Assembly: GCA_035294245.1 (NCBI GenBank)
Contig: DATGLG010000041.1
Location: forward strand, 124,001 to 188,000
Length of the DNA: 64,000 bases
Reading direction: 5' to 3'
Origin: DATGLG01 sp035294245
GTDB taxonomy: Bacteria; Pseudomonadota; Alphaproteobacteria; JACZXZ01
The position numbers and the translations under genes are program-made. The number at the start of each line of letters is the position of its first letter. Position 1 is the stretch's first letter. Shown in pieces: positions 52,714 through 63,061 of the stretch. The notes beneath the pieces were generated by a model. The model was not told the DNA's origin and made no database searches. It was given only the letters and a program-made list of their open reading frames with translations.

Positions 52714-53284
52714 ATGAAATCGGAGAGCCACAAGGATCTCGGCACGCCCAAGCCGTCGGGCCGATGCGTGTCCGGCCGCTGTCTTTGCGGCGCGGTGGAG
52801 ATCGAGATCGATTTTCCCGCTTTCTGGGCCTGGCACGATCACTCTGCGGCAAGCCGTCGCGTGCACGGCGCCGCGTATGCGACCTATGTCGGCTGTTGGC
52901 GCAAGCACGCCCGCGTGGCGAAGGCGCATCACTCGTTTCGAAGACGCCAAGACGCAATCGACGCGAAGCTTCTGCTCTCGGTGCGGCACGCCGCTGCTCT
53001 ATGAGCGCAAGCGCTCGCCCCATATGGTCAATATCCCACGGGCGCTCTTCACCGGCCGCACCGGCCGCGAGCCCCGCTATCACGTGGCGATCGCGGAGCT
53101 TCAGGATTGGGCGTACACGGGCGAGCGGCTCGTTCCCCTCAAGGGCTATCCTGGTATCGTCTGGGAGCGGCCAAAATCGCGAAAGCACCTGCGAGGCCTT
53201 GACGGTCTCGGTCTTCTCGACCCTCGGGTCCCGTCCGCGAATGCCTCCATCGTGAGCGCGCCGCCGGACCAGGACCGTCCCTAG
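52714..53284 (+). pseudogene. GFA-family (CENP-V) protein, frameshifted
   Basis: Two adjacent frames together encode a glutathione-dependent formaldehyde-activating-enzyme-like (GFA) zinc domain. The first (from ATG 52714) carries SGRCLCGAVEIEIDFP and HGAAYATYVGCWRKHARV. The second carries ITRFEDAKTQSTRSFCSRCG (FCSRCG is a zinc-ligand motif), then NIPRALFTGRTGREPRYH. The switch must occur near 52915-52925, so one base appears lost or gained. Past WERPKSRK, near 53175, the sequence no longer looks like the family. It may be a genuine pseudogene or a sequencing or assembly error. Confidence 0.75.
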
Positions 53285-53410
53285 AATCGCCGCTCACGGG
53301 TCGCGCGTCAGCCCCGCCCTGGGGCAGCATCGCGGACTTCAACGAGCAACGGGACCAGGTGCGCGGCATCGCCAAACTTTGCGATCGCCGGCCAAGGGAT
53401 GCGCCGGCAG

Positions 53411-55015
53411 CTATTTCGGAGTCGCTGCACCGGCTTGCTTCTCGCCCGAGAGCTCGTCGCCGATGTCCTTGATCAAGCCCTCGGCGGGGCTCACGGTCTT
53501 GATATCCTCCACCTGGTCGCGGGTCGGCAGCTGGGAGGCATCCCAGCCGCCGCCGAGCGCCTCGATGAGCGCGACGCTGGCGACGAGCCGATTCTGGCGG
53601 ATCGCAAGGGCCGTCTGCTCGTCGGCGAGCGCGGTGGTCTGCGCGACGATGACGCTGGTATAGGCCACGGTGCCGGCGCGGTATTGATTGAGGGTCAGCC
53701 GCTCCGCTTCGCGCGCCGAGCGCACGGCATCCGCCTGCACGGCGGCCTGCTGCTCGAGGATGCGCAGCGCCGCCAGCTCGTCCTCCACCTGCTGGAACCC
53801 GGTGAGCACCGTCTCGCGGTAATTGGCGACGGTCTGGTCATAGGTTGCGCGCGCCTCCTCGACCTGGGCGCTGCGCAGCCCGCCGTCGAGGAGCGTCTGG
53901 GCCAGGCTCGGACCGAAGGCCCAAATGCCATTGGCCGCCTGGAAGAGGCCGGCGAAGGTCGAGGCGGTGGCGCTGTAGGAGGCCGAGAGGGTGATGTCCG
54001 GATAGAACGCCGCGATTGCCACGCCGATCTGGGCGTTGGCCGCTGCCATCTGGCGCTCCGCCGCGGCGATGTCCGGCCGCCGCTCGAGAAGGGTCGAGGG
54101 CACGCCCGGCGGCACCACCGGCACCTCGGTCGCGAGCGGCGCCGGCGCCAGCGAGAAGCTCGAGGCGGGCTTGCCGATCAGCACGGCGATGGCATGCTCG
54201 AGCTGGGCGCGCTGCACCCCCACATTGATGGCCTGCGCCTGGGTGTTCTTGAGCTGGGTCTCCGCGGTGACGACGTCGGCGCGCGAGGCGACGCCGGCCT
54301 TGTATTGGTTCTGGGTGATCTGCAAGGATTGGGTATAGGCGACGACGGCGTCGTCGAGGAGGCGCTTCAGCTCGTCGGCGGCGCGCAGCTCGAAATAATC
54401 GGTGGCGAGGAGGGCCTGGGCGGAAAGCCGCGCCGAGACGAGATCCGCCGCGCTGACCTGCGCGCTCGCGACATCGGATTCGACCGTGCGCCGAATCCGG
54501 CCCCAGACGTCGAGGTCCCAGGTCGCACCCGGCGAGAGATTGAACTGCGTCTGCCCGCTCGAGGCGCTGCGCCCCTGGGTCACCGTGCCGTTGCTCGACA
54601 CGAAGCCGCCGCTGCTGCTTCCCTGGCGCTGCAGGCGCTGCACCGAGGTGTTGAAGGAGACGACGGGAAAGAATCCGGCGCGGGCCGCCTGCACCACCGC
54701 GCGCGCCTCGCGATAGGCCGCTTCCGAGGCCTTCAGATTCTGGTTGGAGATCGCGACCTGCCTCTCGAGCCCGTCGAGCACCGGATCGTCATAGATCGAC
54801 CACCATGGCCCCCGATTGACCATGTCCTGGGGATGGCTCGGCTTCCAGCCGTCCTGCTCCTTATAGGCCGCGGGGATGATGACCGGCGCCCGATGGTAGT
54901 CGGGTCCGACCGTACAGGCGGCGAGAAGCGCCGTCCCGGCCAGCGCGGCAACACGCGCCGTGGTGGCGGCTTTGGCCCAGCGCCTCGGCATCGGCCTCGA
55001 TCCCCGCCCGCTCAT
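53411..55015 (-). CDS. Outer-membrane efflux factor (OprM/NodT type)
   Basis: TolC-family outer-membrane lipoprotein of 534 residues. Signal peptide and lipobox end with LLAACTVGPDY, and two repeats of the outer-membrane efflux domain follow (about 90-290 and 310-500). It forms the exit duct for the RND pump encoded upstream. The first ATG (55015) overlaps the stop of the mdtC-like gene as ATGA. It is the last gene of the minus-strand efflux operon. Confidence 0.93.
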   Translation of the reverse strand: MSGRGSRPMPRRWAKAATTARVAALAGTALLAACTVGPDYHRAPVIIPAAYKEQDGWKPSHPQDMVNRGPWWSIYDDPVLDGLERQVAISNQNLKASEAAYREARAVVQAARAGFFPVVSFNTSVQRLQRQGSSSGGFVSSNGTVTQGRSASSGQTQFNLSPGATWDLDVWGRIRRTVESDVASAQVSAADLVSARLSAQALLATDYFELRAADELKRLLDDAVVAYTQSLQITQNQYKAGVASRADVVTAETQLKNTQAQAINVGVQRAQLEHAIAVLIGKPASSFSLAPAPLATEVPVVPPGVPSTLLERRPDIAAAERQMAAANAQIGVAIAAFYPDITLSASYSATASTFAGLFQAANGIWAFGPSLAQTLLDGGLRSAQVEEARATYDQTVANYRETVLTGFQQVEDELAALRILEQQAAVQADAVRSAREAERLTLNQYRAGTVAYTSVIVAQTTALADEQTALAIRQNRLVASVALIEALGGGWDASQLPTRDQVEDIKTVSPAEGLIKDIGDELSGEKQAGAATPK

Positions 55016-58000
55016 GCGCTTGCCTCCGGCGTCGCGGCACCGGGATGGCGGCGTCGCCAGACGCGCTGCCCCCAGAGGCGGAAGCGGTCGAGATAGAGAT
55101 AGACCACGGGCGTCGTGTAGAGGGTGAGGGCCTGGCTCACGATCAGGCCCCCTGCGATCGAGATGCCGAGGGGCTGGCGCAGCTCGGCGCCATAGCCGGC
55201 GCCAAGGGCGAGCGGCAGCGCCCCCAGGAGGGCCACCATCGTCGTCATCATGATGGGGCGAAAGCGCATCAGGCAGGCCTGATAGATGGCCGCGCGCGAG
55301 CTCAGGCCCTGCTCGCGCTCCACCTCGAGCGCGAAGTCGATCATCATGATCGCGTTCTTCTTCACGATGCCGATGAGCAGGATCACGCCGATGAGGGCAA
55401 TGATGCTGAACTCGATGTTGAAGGCCATCAAGGCCAGAACGGCGCCCACGCCGGCCGAGGGAAGCGTCGAGAGGATCGTGATCGGATGAATGTAGCTCTC
55501 ATAGAGAATACCGAGCACGATATAGACCGCAGCGAGGGCGGCGAGGATCAGGATCGGCTCGTTCGCCAGCGAGCGCTGGAAGACATTCGCCGTGCCCTGG
55601 AAGCCGCCATGAATGGAGGCGGGAACGCCGAGGCGCTGCATGGTCTGGTCGATGGCGGCGACGGCGGTTGACAGGGGCTCCCCCGGCGGCAGGTTGAAGG
55701 AGATCGTCACCGCCGCGAATTGGCCCTGATGGTTCACCGCAAGCGGCGTCGCCCCCGGCCCGTAATGGCTGATCGCCGAGAGGGGGATCATGGTCTCCGC
55801 CGCCGTGCTGACCGCCGCCCCCGTCGAGGTCGCGCCATGGCCGGTATTGGCGAGCTGATTGAGGCTGAAGTTGCGCGCCGTATCGTTGGCGATGGATGCG
55901 GCGCTGGCGCTCGTCGCCGCGCCCGATGTGACGGTGCCGACCACGGCGTTGGTCGCGTGGGTGCCGCTGATGGCACCGCCCGAGGTGCTGACATAAAGGT
56001 CCTTGAGCGTCTCCGGGCTTTGCCAATATTGCGGCGCCACCTCCATCACGACATGGTACTGGTTGAGGGGGTTGTAGATCGTCGAGACCTGCCGCTGGCC
56101 GAAGGCGTCATAGAGCGTGTTGTCGATCTGGCTCGCCGTCAGGCCGAGCCGCGACGCGGTGGCGCGATCGATGACGAGATCGGTCTCGAGCCCCTTGTCC
56201 TCCTGGTCCGAGCTCACATCGGTGAGCTGCGGCACGTGCTGGAGCGCCTCCGTGATCTTGGGCGCCCAGTTCCGCAGCTCGCCCAGATCGTCGCCTTGCA
56301 GCGTGTATTGATACTGGGCATTGCTCTGGCGGCCGCCGACGCGGATGTCCTGCACCGCCTGCAGGAACAGCGTCGCCCCCGGGACCACGGCGAGCTTGCG
56401 GCGCAGCCGCGCGATGATCTGGTCGGCGGAGAGGCGGCGCTCGGCCAGGGGCTTCAAGGAGACGAAGACGAAGCCGGAATTCGTCCGGCTGCCTCCCGTA
56501 TATCCCACCACGCTGTCGACGGCGGGATCGCTCCGCACGATCCCGATGAACTGCACAAGCTTCTGCTTCATGAGTTGGAACGAGATGCTCTGATCCGCCT
56601 GGATGCCGCCGATGAGGCGCCCGGTGTCTTGCTGGGGAAAGAAGCCCTTGGGCACGACGACGAAGAGATAGACATTGAGACAGACGGTGCCGAGGAGGAT
56701 GAGCATGGTGAGGCGCGCATGGGCGAGCGCCCAGCCGAGGGAGCGCTCATAGGCGTGCAGCATCGCGTCGAAGGCGCGCTCGCTGGCGCGGGAGAGCCAT
56801 CCGGGCTGATGATCGGGCTGGCGGCCGAGAAGGCGCGAGCACATCATCGGCGTCGTGGTCAGGGAGACGACGAGGGAGACGAGGATGGCGACCGAGAGCG
56901 TGACGGCGAATTCGCGGAAGAGGCGTCCGACGATGCCGCCCATCAGAAGGATGGGCACGAAGACGGCGACGAGGGAGGCGCTCATCGAGAGCACGGTGAA
57001 GCTCACCTCGCGCGCCCCCTGAAGCGCCGCCTGCATGCGCGGCATGCCGGCCTCGATGTGCCGCATGATGTTCTCGAGCACGACGATGGCGTCGTCGACC
57101 ACGAAGCCGGTGGCGATGGTGAGCGCCATCAGGGAGAGATTGTCGAGGCTGTAGCCGAGCAGGTACATCACCCCGAAAGTGCCGATGAGCGATACCATGA
57201 CGGCGACGCTGGGGATCAGGGTGGCGCGCGCGCTGCGCAGGAAGGCGAAGACCACCAGGATCACCAGGCCCATCGCGATGAGGAGGGTGTGCTGCACCTC
57301 CTCGAGGGAGGCGCGGATGGTCGGCGTGCGGTCGAGGGCGACGGTGAGGTCGATGTCGCTCGGGATCGACGCCTTGAGCTCGGGCAAGAGGGCGTTCACG
57401 CGGTCGACGGTGTCGATGATGTTGGCGCCGGGCTCCCGATAGAGAATGATGAGGACCGAGGGCTTGCCGTTGGCGAGGCCCTGGTTGCGCAGGTCCTCGA
57501 CGGAATCGACGACGTCGGCCACGTCCTTCAGCCGCACGGCGGCGCCGTTGCGATAGGCGACGACCAGCGAGCGGTACTGGTCGGCGCGACGGGCTTGATC
57601 GTTCGTGTAGATCTGAAAGCGCTGCCCCCCCACCTCAATGGCGCCCTTGGGACTGTTGGCATTCGCCGAGGCGAGGGCGGCGCGCACATCCTCGAGCCCG
57701 ATACCGTATTTGAAGACGGCGTGGGGATTGATCTCGACGCGCACCGCCGGCAGCGAGCTGCCGCCGACATTCACCTGGCCGATGCCCTCGACCTGGGATA
57801 GGCGCTGCTGCAGCACGGTGGCCGCGGAATCGTAGAGCTGGCCCTGGCTCCGCGTATCCGAGGTGAGGGCCAGGATCATGATGGGCGCGTCCGCCGGATT
57901 GACCTTGCGATAGGTCGGGTTGCTCCTGAGGCTCGAAGGAAGATCGATGCGCGCTGCGTTGATGGCCGCCTGCACGTCCCGCGCGGCGCCGTTGATGTCG

Positions 58001-58296
58001 CGATCGAGACCGAACTGCAGGACGATGCGCGCCTGCCCGACGGAGCTCGTTGAGGTCATCTCCGAGACGTCCGCGATCTGGCCGAGATGGCGCTCGAGGG
58101 GTGTCGCGACGCTCGTCGCCATCACCTCGGGGCTGGCGCCCGGGAGCTGGGCCTGCACGAGGATGGTGGGGAAGTCCACCTGCGGCAGCGGCGAGACCGG
58201 CAGCAGGAAATAGGCGACCGCCCCCGCGAGCGCCACGCCGAGGGTCAGGAGCGTGGTTGCGACCGGGCGGTTGATAAAGGGGGCCGCGAGGTTCAT
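55012..58296 (-). CDS. mdtC: RND multidrug efflux permease, MdtC/MuxC type
   Basis: Inner-membrane proton-driven pump subunit of 1094 residues (MdtC is about 1025). N-terminal PFINRPVATTLLTLG and the proton-relay double aspartate in ATGFVVDDAIV are intact. A Ser/Thr/Ala-rich insertion of about 60 residues (roughly 771-832; 55800-55985) interrupts the porter domain before ETMIPLSAISH. The ATG at 58296 overlaps the mdtB stop (ATGA). It acts as a heteromultimer with MdtB. Confidence 0.93.
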   Translation of the reverse strand: MNLAAPFINRPVATTLLTLGVALAGAVAYFLLPVSPLPQVDFPTILVQAQLPGASPEVMATSVATPLERHLGQIADVSEMTSTSSVGQARIVLQFGLDRDINGAARDVQAAINAARIDLPSSLRSNPTYRKVNPADAPIMILALTSDTRSQGQLYDSAATVLQQRLSQVEGIGQVNVGGSSLPAVRVEINPHAVFKYGIGLEDVRAALASANANSPKGAIEVGGQRFQIYTNDQARRADQYRSLVVAYRNGAAVRLKDVADVVDSVEDLRNQGLANGKPSVLIILYREPGANIIDTVDRVNALLPELKASIPSDIDLTVALDRTPTIRASLEEVQHTLLIAMGLVILVVFAFLRSARATLIPSVAVMVSLIGTFGVMYLLGYSLDNLSLMALTIATGFVVDDAIVVLENIMRHIEAGMPRMQAALQGAREVSFTVLSMSASLVAVFVPILLMGGIVGRLFREFAVTLSVAILVSLVVSLTTTPMMCSRLLGRQPDHQPGWLSRASERAFDAMLHAYERSLGWALAHARLTMLILLGTVCLNVYLFVVVPKGFFPQQDTGRLIGGIQADQSISFQLMKQKLVQFIGIVRSDPAVDSVVGYTGGSRTNSGFVFVSLKPLAERRLSADQIIARLRRKLAVVPGATLFLQAVQDIRVGGRQSNAQYQYTLQGDDLGELRNWAPKITEALQHVPQLTDVSSDQEDKGLETDLVIDRATASRLGLTASQIDNTLYDAFGQRQVSTIYNPLNQYHVVMEVAPQYWQSPETLKDLYVSTSGGAISGTHATNAVVGTVTSGAATSASAASIANDTARNFSLNQLANTGHGATSTGAAVSTAAETMIPLSAISHYGPGATPLAVNHQGQFAAVTISFNLPPGEPLSTAVAAIDQTMQRLGVPASIHGGFQGTANVFQRSLANEPILILAALAAVYIVLGILYESYIHPITILSTLPSAGVGAVLALMAFNIEFSIIALIGVILLIGIVKKNAIMMIDFALEVEREQGLSSRAAIYQACLMRFRPIMMTTMVALLGALPLALGAGYGAELRQPLGISIAGGLIVSQALTLYTTPVVYLYLDRFRLWGQRVWRRRHPGAATPEASA

Positions 58297-61200
58297 GGCG
58301 CCATTCCCTCGGGCGTGGCGGCGCCGGCGTCGCCCCTCAGCCGCCGGGCGAGGCGGTCGAAGGCGAGGTAGATCACTGGGGTCGTGAACAGGGTCAGGAG
58401 CTGGCTCACGATGAGGCCGCCGACGATGGTGATGCCGAGGGGGTTGCGCAGCTCGGAGCCGGTGCCGCTGCCCAGCATGAGCGGAAGCGCTCCGAGGAGC
58501 GCCGCCATCGTCGTCATCAGGATCGGGCGAAAGCGCAGCAGGCAGGCCTGGTGGATCGCCTCGCGCGGCGGCTTGCCCTCGACGCGCTCCGCCTCGAGCG
58601 CGAAGTCGATCATCATGATGGCGTTCTTCTTGACGATGCCGATGAGCAGCACGATGCCGATGATGGCGATGATGTCGAGATCGTCCCCGGCGATCATGAG
58701 CGCGAGCAGGGCGCCCACGCTTGCGGTCGGCAGCGTCGAGAGAATGGTGATGGGGTGGATGAAGCTCTCGTAGAGCACGCCGAGGACGATATAGACGGTG
58801 ACGATCGCCGCCAGGATGAGCAGCAGCTCGTTGGCGAGCGACTTCTGGAAGGCAAGCGCTGCGCCTTGGAAGCTCGTCATCACGCTGACGGGAAGGCCGA
58901 TTTGCTTCTCGGCCTGCTGAATCGCCGTCACCGCGTCGCCGAGGGAGGCGCCGGGGGCGAGGTTGAAGGAGATCGTCGTCGCCGGGAACTGCGCCAGGTG
59001 GTTGATCTCGAGAGGAGCCGGCTGCACAGTGAACTTGGCGATCGCCGCGAGCGGCACCTGGCCGCCCCCCGAGGAGGGAAGGTAGATCGAGCCCAGGGAC
59101 TTGATGGAGCTCTGGAGCGTCGGGTCGGCCTCGAGGATCACACGATACTGGTTCGATTGCGTGAAGATCGTCGAGACGATGCGCTGGCCGAAGGCGTCGT
59201 AGAGGGCGTTGTCGACGGTTGCCGGCGTGATGCCGAAGCGCCCGGCCGTGTCGCGGTCGATGGTGATATAGACGGAGAGACCCTGGTCCTCGAGGTTGCT
59301 CGCGACGTCGGCGAGCTGGGGCAGGCGGCGCAGGGCCTCGACCAACTTCGGCTCCCATGCCGAGAGCTCGTCGGGATTGGCATCCTCGAGCACGAATTGA
59401 TACTGGGTGCGGCTCACGCTGGTGTCGATGGTGAGATCCTGCACCGGCTGCATATAGAGGGAGACGCCCTGCACGTCGGCGGTTTCCGCCTGCAGGCGGC
59501 GGATAATTGCGCTCGCGCTGAGGCTGCGCTCGTCCCGCGGCTTGAGATTGATGAGGAAGCGGCCGCTGTTGAGGGTGACATTGCTGCCGTCGACGCCGAT
59601 GAAGGACGACAGGCTCTCGACATCGGGATCGCGCAGGATCGCCGCGGCGAGGGCCTGCTGATGCTCGGCCATCGCTGCATAGGAGGTGGATTGCGCCGCC
59701 TCGGAGATGCCCTGGATCAGGCCCGTGTCCTGGACGGGGAAGAAGCCCTTGGGGATGGCGAGATAGAGGCCCGCCGTGACGGCGAGGGTGGCGAGCGCGA
59801 CGAGGAGGGTGAGCTTCTCGTGATCGAGCACCCAGGTGAGCAGCCGCCCGTATTCCTCGATCAGCCGGTCGAAATAGCGCTTCATCTTGCGATTGAGCGC
59901 GGTCTCCTCGGCCTCGGCGCGCCGGCGCAGGAGCTTCGCGCACATCATGGGAACGAGGGTGAGGGAGACGACGGCCGAGATCAGGATGGTGACGGCGAGG
60001 GTGATGGCGAACTCCCGGAAGAGGCGCCCCACCACGTCGCCCATGAAGAGGAGGGGAATCAGCACCGCGATCAGGGAGATCGTCAGCGAGACGATGGTGA
60101 AGCCGATTTGCTCGGAGCCCTTGAGCGCCGCTTCGAGGGGCGGGTCGCCCTGCTCGACGAAGCGCGCGATGTTCTCGATCATCACGATGGCGTCATCGAC
60201 GACGAAGCCCGTGGCGATGGTGAGGGCCATCAGCGAGAGGTTGTTGAGGCTGAAGCCGGCGAGATACATGACGCCGAAGGTGCCGACGAGGGAGAGCGGC
60301 ACCGAGAGGCTGGGAATGACGGTGGCCGGAAGATTGCGGAGGAAGAGAAAGATCACCAGGACGACGAGGGCGACGGCAAGGACGAGCTCGAGCTCGACGT
60401 CGTGCACCGAGGCGCGGATCGTCGTGGTGCGGTCGGTGAGGACGGCGATATCGACGGCTCCCGGAAGGGCGCCCTTGAGCGCCGGCAGCAGGGCCTGGAT
60501 GCCGTTCACCACCTGGATGACATTGGCGCCCGGCTGACGCTGGATGTTGAGGATCACGGCGGGCTGCGTGTTCATCCAGGCGCCGAGCTTGGTGTTCTCG
60601 GCGCTGTCCGCGACGGTCGCCACGTCGGAGAGGCGCACGGGCGCGCCGTTCTTGTAGGCGATCACCAGGTCGAGATAGTCGGCCGCGCTCTTGAGCTGGT
60701 CGTTGGCGTTGATCGTGTAAGAGCGTGTGGGCCCGTCGAAATTGCCTTTCGGCGTATTGACGTTGGCGTTGCCGATGGTGGTGCGCAGATCGTCGATGTT
60801 GAGCCCGTAGGCGGCAAGCGCCATCGGATTGGCCTGGATGCGCACGGCCGGGCGATGCCCGCCGCTGATGCTGACGAGCCCGACGCCGGGAAGCTGGGAG
60901 ATCTTCTGCGCGAGGCGCGTATCGGCGAGGTCCTCGACCTCCGTCAGCGGCAAGGTCTTCGACATCACCGCCAGAGTGAGGATGGGGGCGTCGGCGGGAT
61001 TGACCTTGGCGTAGATGGGCGGGGCCGGGAGGTCCGAGGGCAGCAGATTGCCGGCCGCGTTGATCGCCGCCTGCACCTCCTGCTCGGCGACGTCCAGGCT
61101 GAGATCGAGGCTGAACTGGAGCGTAATCACCGAGGCGCCGGCCGAGCTCGTCGATGTCATCTGGTTGAGCCCCGGCATCTGGCCGAACTGGCGCTCGAGG

Positions 61201-61397
61201 GGGGCCGTCACCGAGGAGGTCATGACGTCGGGGCTGGCGCCCGGATAGAAGGTCTGCACCTGGATGGTCGGGTAGTCGACCTCCGGCAGCGCCGAGAGGG
61301 GCAGGAAGCCGAAGGCGACGCCGCCGACCAGGAGGATGGCGATCATCAGCAGGGTCGTCGCCACCGGGCGCAGGATGAAGGGGCGCGACGGGCTCAT
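58293..61397 (-). CDS. mdtB: RND multidrug efflux permease, MdtB/MuxB type
   Basis: Pump subunit of 1034 residues, the partner of MdtC. SRPFILRPVATTLLMIAILL is the N-terminal helix, and ATGFVVDDAIVMIENI carries the proton-relay aspartates of helix 4. Two large periplasmic porter regions follow helices 1 and 7 as usual. The ATG at 61397 is chosen; the frame extends to 61508. It is 37 bp after mdtA and overlaps mdtC by four bases. Confidence 0.93.
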   Translation of the reverse strand: MSPSRPFILRPVATTLLMIAILLVGGVAFGFLPLSALPEVDYPTIQVQTFYPGASPDVMTSSVTAPLERQFGQMPGLNQMTSTSSAGASVITLQFSLDLSLDVAEQEVQAAINAAGNLLPSDLPAPPIYAKVNPADAPILTLAVMSKTLPLTEVEDLADTRLAQKISQLPGVGLVSISGGHRPAVRIQANPMALAAYGLNIDDLRTTIGNANVNTPKGNFDGPTRSYTINANDQLKSAADYLDLVIAYKNGAPVRLSDVATVADSAENTKLGAWMNTQPAVILNIQRQPGANVIQVVNGIQALLPALKGALPGAVDIAVLTDRTTTIRASVHDVELELVLAVALVVLVIFLFLRNLPATVIPSLSVPLSLVGTFGVMYLAGFSLNNLSLMALTIATGFVVDDAIVMIENIARFVEQGDPPLEAALKGSEQIGFTIVSLTISLIAVLIPLLFMGDVVGRLFREFAITLAVTILISAVVSLTLVPMMCAKLLRRRAEAEETALNRKMKRYFDRLIEEYGRLLTWVLDHEKLTLLVALATLAVTAGLYLAIPKGFFPVQDTGLIQGISEAAQSTSYAAMAEHQQALAAAILRDPDVESLSSFIGVDGSNVTLNSGRFLINLKPRDERSLSASAIIRRLQAETADVQGVSLYMQPVQDLTIDTSVSRTQYQFVLEDANPDELSAWEPKLVEALRRLPQLADVASNLEDQGLSVYITIDRDTAGRFGITPATVDNALYDAFGQRIVSTIFTQSNQYRVILEADPTLQSSIKSLGSIYLPSSGGGQVPLAAIAKFTVQPAPLEINHLAQFPATTISFNLAPGASLGDAVTAIQQAEKQIGLPVSVMTSFQGAALAFQKSLANELLLILAAIVTVYIVLGVLYESFIHPITILSTLPTASVGALLALMIAGDDLDIIAIIGIVLLIGIVKKNAIMMIDFALEAERVEGKPPREAIHQACLLRFRPILMTTMAALLGALPLMLGSGTGSELRNPLGITIVGGLIVSQLLTLFTTPVIYLAFDRLARRLRGDAGAATPEGMAP

Positions 61398-61434
61398 GCC
61401 GCGGGGCTCCGGTCCGGGTGGCGAAGCGATCGCG

Positions 61435-62718
61435 TCATGGGCGTTTCGATCGCTTGCTCCCTTGGCCCGTATTGGGAGCCGCACCGGCCGGCGGGATGGC
61501 GGCGCCATTGCCGGGGGTGCTGGGCAGTGTCACCTGCGCCCCTTCGCGCAGCTTGTCGGCGCCATCGACGACCACCTTGTCGCCCGGCTGAAGCCCCGAT
61601 TCGATGGCGACGGTCTCCCCCTGGGACGGGCCCAGCTTGACCGGCCGAACCGTGACGGTGCTATCCGGCTTGATCAGATAGACATAGGTGCCCGGCGCCC
61701 CGCGCTGCACTGCGGAGCTCGGGACCACCACTCCTGCGTGGAGCACGTTGACGAGGAGGCGGATGTTGACGAACTGGTTGGGGAAGAGGCTCTCGTCCTC
61801 GTTGTCGAACTGCGCCTTCAGCTTCACCGTGCCCGTCGTGATGTCGATCTGGTTGTCGACCGTCTGCAGCTTGCCCGTGGCAAGCCTGGTGGTGTTGCTG
61901 CGGTCATAGGCGGCGACCTCGAGGGTGGCGCCCGCGCGCAGGCGCTTCATGATCGCCGGCAGGTCGTCTTCCGGCAGGGTGAAGACGACGCTGATGGGCT
62001 GAAGCTGGGTGATGACCACGATACCGGCCGTATCGCTCGTCTGCACGTAATTGCCGGGATCGACGAGGCGCAGCCCGACGCGGCCCGTCACCGGGGCGGT
62101 GATGTGGCAATAGGCGAGGTTCAGCTTGGCGTTGTCGACCTGGGCCTGATCGACGGTCACGGTGCCCTGGTACTGGTGGACGAGATATTGCTGGGTGTCC
62201 AATTGCTGCCGCGCGATGGAGTCCTGCCTCACCAGAGTCTGGTAGCGCGCGAGGTCGATCTCGGCGTTCTTGAGCAGGGCCTGGTCCCGCTGGAGCTGGC
62301 CTTGCGCCTGCTCGAGGGCGAGCTGATAGGGGCGCGGGTCGATCTGGGCGAGGAAGTCTCCCTTATGGACGAGCTGCCCCTCCTGGAAGGCGATCTGGGT
62401 CAGCTGACCGTTGATCTGCGTGCGGACCGTGACGGTGGCGAGGGGCGTCACGGTGCCCAGACCATCATAGGTGATGTCGATGTCGCCCGGCTTCGCCACG
62501 TCGGCCACCACGGGCATGGCGCCGCTCACGGCGAAGCGGCCGGGGCGCGGCGGCTGCGCCGGGCGCGGGCGGGCGATCCAGGCGATGGCCGCGAGCACCA
62601 GGAGGACGACGGCAATTCCGACGATGCGCCCGCGGGTCCAGCGCCGCTCCCGCGGGCGCCGCGGCTCGGCGGCGCGGCTCTCCCGCACCTCGCGCGGCTG
62701 GTCGTTCCGCTCGTTCAT
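61435..62718 (-). CDS. mdtA: RND efflux periplasmic adaptor, MdtA type
   Basis: Membrane-fusion protein of 427 residues. One N-terminal transmembrane anchor (about 31-50) is followed by lipoyl/barrel-sandwich halves around a coiled-coil hairpin (LEQAQGQLQRDQALLKNAE) and by beta-barrel and membrane-proximal domains. It bridges the MdtBC pump and the outer-membrane factor. It is the first gene of mdtA-mdtB-mdtC-oprM, with no regulator adjacent. The C-terminus is Lys/Arg-rich. Confidence 0.93.
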   Translation of the reverse strand: MNERNDQPREVRESRAAEPRRPRERRWTRGRIVGIAVVLLVLAAIAWIARPRPAQPPRPGRFAVSGAMPVVADVAKPGDIDITYDGLGTVTPLATVTVRTQINGQLTQIAFQEGQLVHKGDFLAQIDPRPYQLALEQAQGQLQRDQALLKNAEIDLARYQTLVRQDSIARQQLDTQQYLVHQYQGTVTVDQAQVDNAKLNLAYCHITAPVTGRVGLRLVDPGNYVQTSDTAGIVVITQLQPISVVFTLPEDDLPAIMKRLRAGATLEVAAYDRSNTTRLATGKLQTVDNQIDITTGTVKLKAQFDNEDESLFPNQFVNIRLLVNVLHAGVVVPSSAVQRGAPGTYVYLIKPDSTVTVRPVKLGPSQGETVAIESGLQPGDKVVVDGADKLREGAQVTLPSTPGNGAAIPPAGAAPNTGQGSKRSKRP

Positions 62719-63061
62719 AGGCCGTCCTCGGGCCGGCGGCGGCGCCGCAGGGGAGAGTTGAAGCGCGGCATGGGGAAGAGCTTACCTATTCGGCCGTCCT
62801 GAGCGAAGGCCGGCCCTGCCGTCGCCGCAGGCGGTGCCTGCAGGCCGGGCCAGGGTCTCGCCAGCCCGCACCGCGAGACGGTTGCCTGGGTATGCCGGCT
62901 GGTCCGGCGGTGATTCTCGGGATCGGCAAGGCTCCACCTCTGGCCGCGACGGCGCTGCGGCGTTGACGGCCAAGTCCATGACTTGAAACGAAGCGCGCCG
63001 CCAAACCTTGCGGTCGGCGGCGCCCTTGGTCGTTAACTTTCTTGCCCGAAGGTACTGGCGG
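62719..63061. other. Intergenic region upstream of mdtA
   Basis: This 343-bp GC-rich stretch has no convincing gene. It should contain the mdtA promoter, but no strong consensus element was found. The DUF1989 gene ends at its right side. Confidence 0.5.

Noticed and set aside
58551..61640. A 1029-codon plus-strand frame opposite mdtB
   Set aside because: Extremely rich in Asp, Arg, Glu and Gly, with no domain; mirror of the RND pump coding sequence.
62786..63004. Short minus-strand reading frame in the gap upstream of mdtA
   Set aside because: Composition is Arg/Gly/Pro-rich noise with no ribosome site or family likeness.
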